44,995 nt of DNA from a virus. A program made the position numbers and the translations under genes. The stretch covers positions 1 through 44,995 of IMG/VR virus record IMGVR_UViG_3300031623_000010. The stretch is one strand, 5' to 3'. Shown here piece after piece: positions 44,859 through 44,995 of the stretch. Below the pieces are notes generated by a model that had not been told where the DNA came from, made no database searches, and saw only the letters and a program-made list of their open reading frames with translations. Numbering within the stretch: the first letter of the stretch is position 1; every line of letters begins with the position of its first letter.

Positions 44859-44995
44859 TGCTGGGGGGGAGGGGTGTCAGGTCTCCCTTGGGGTCCCGCG
44901 CGTTATCCTCGCCGTTCCGGCAAAATGGGTCGTTTTGGTCCGAAATCCCTTACTGGGCGGACGTTTTGGGGGTTTTTGGGGCGGGTTTGGGGCGA
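44858..44995. repeat. Right copy of terminal direct repeat
   Basis: Repeats bases 1-138 with identity over the first 126 bases and mismatches at 44984 and 44994. The last iteron copy ends at its first base, so in the circular form the iteron array is directly followed by the AT-rich promoter region at 140-225 and the late genes. Confidence 0.9.

Overview
The window looks like an almost complete genome of a tailed phage with a short-tailed (podovirus-type) virion. It was probably assembled from a circular or terminally redundant molecule, because the first 138 bases recur at the end (126 identical, then two mismatches), giving a unit of about 44,857 bp. GC content is high. Several proteins point to an actinobacterial host: an Rpf-type muralytic domain, an aspartate carbamoyltransferase with actinobacterial-looking motifs, and frequent GTG/TTG starts. 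The host is an inference, since no host sequence or integration module is seen. No tRNA genes, integrase, repressor or CRISPR array were recognised.

Layout: the right-hand gene-poor region (43,687-44,995) continues across the join into bases 1-373. It holds direct repeats, a long nested inverted repeat, adjacent palindromes, an intrinsic terminator and an iteron-like array, so it is the best candidate for the replication origin and control region. From 374 to 25,782 all genes lie on the plus strand and form the late module: small decoration-like proteins, TerL, portal, a displaced TerS-like protein, scaffold, major capsid protein, three tandem tail-adaptor paralogues, a nozzle protein with an embedded carbohydrate-binding-like domain, a tail protein, three internal or ejection proteins (up to 1,555 aa), a virion lysin, a very basic protein, a holin-like protein and an amidase endolysin. 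A bidirectional hairpin terminator (25,796-25,824) separates this from the converging minus-strand half.

From 43,686 down to 25,835 all genes lie on the minus strand. The upstream part is a set of small, mostly unknown genes, several of them zinc ribbons, ending in a sigma factor and an Rpf-like secreted muralytic protein. The downstream part is a tightly overlapping replication, recombination and nucleotide operon: Cas4/RecB-like nuclease, Rad52-like annealase, family A DNA polymerase in two pieces with a complete aspartate carbamoyltransferase gene between them, an Nmad1-like protein, a HAD hydrolase, a TOPRIM-helicase, an Hjc-like nuclease, SSB, a sigma region-2 protein followed by a sigma region-4 protein, an HTH-phosphoesterase and a B12-dependent ribonucleotide reductase.

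The most striking feature is at 33,478-36,225. The polymerase is interrupted between its TGR motif and motif A by an intact pyrimidine-biosynthesis gene whose start overlaps the stop of the upstream polymerase piece. The conserved NVQN codons resume directly after the carbamoyltransferase stop. This suggests a two-subunit polymerase co-expressed with the first committed enzyme of pyrimidine synthesis. Other notable points are a sigma factor apparently split into two overlapping genes, a phage-borne resuscitation-type muralysin, a highly structured putative origin, and several tiny ORFs translationally coupled to the genes after them.
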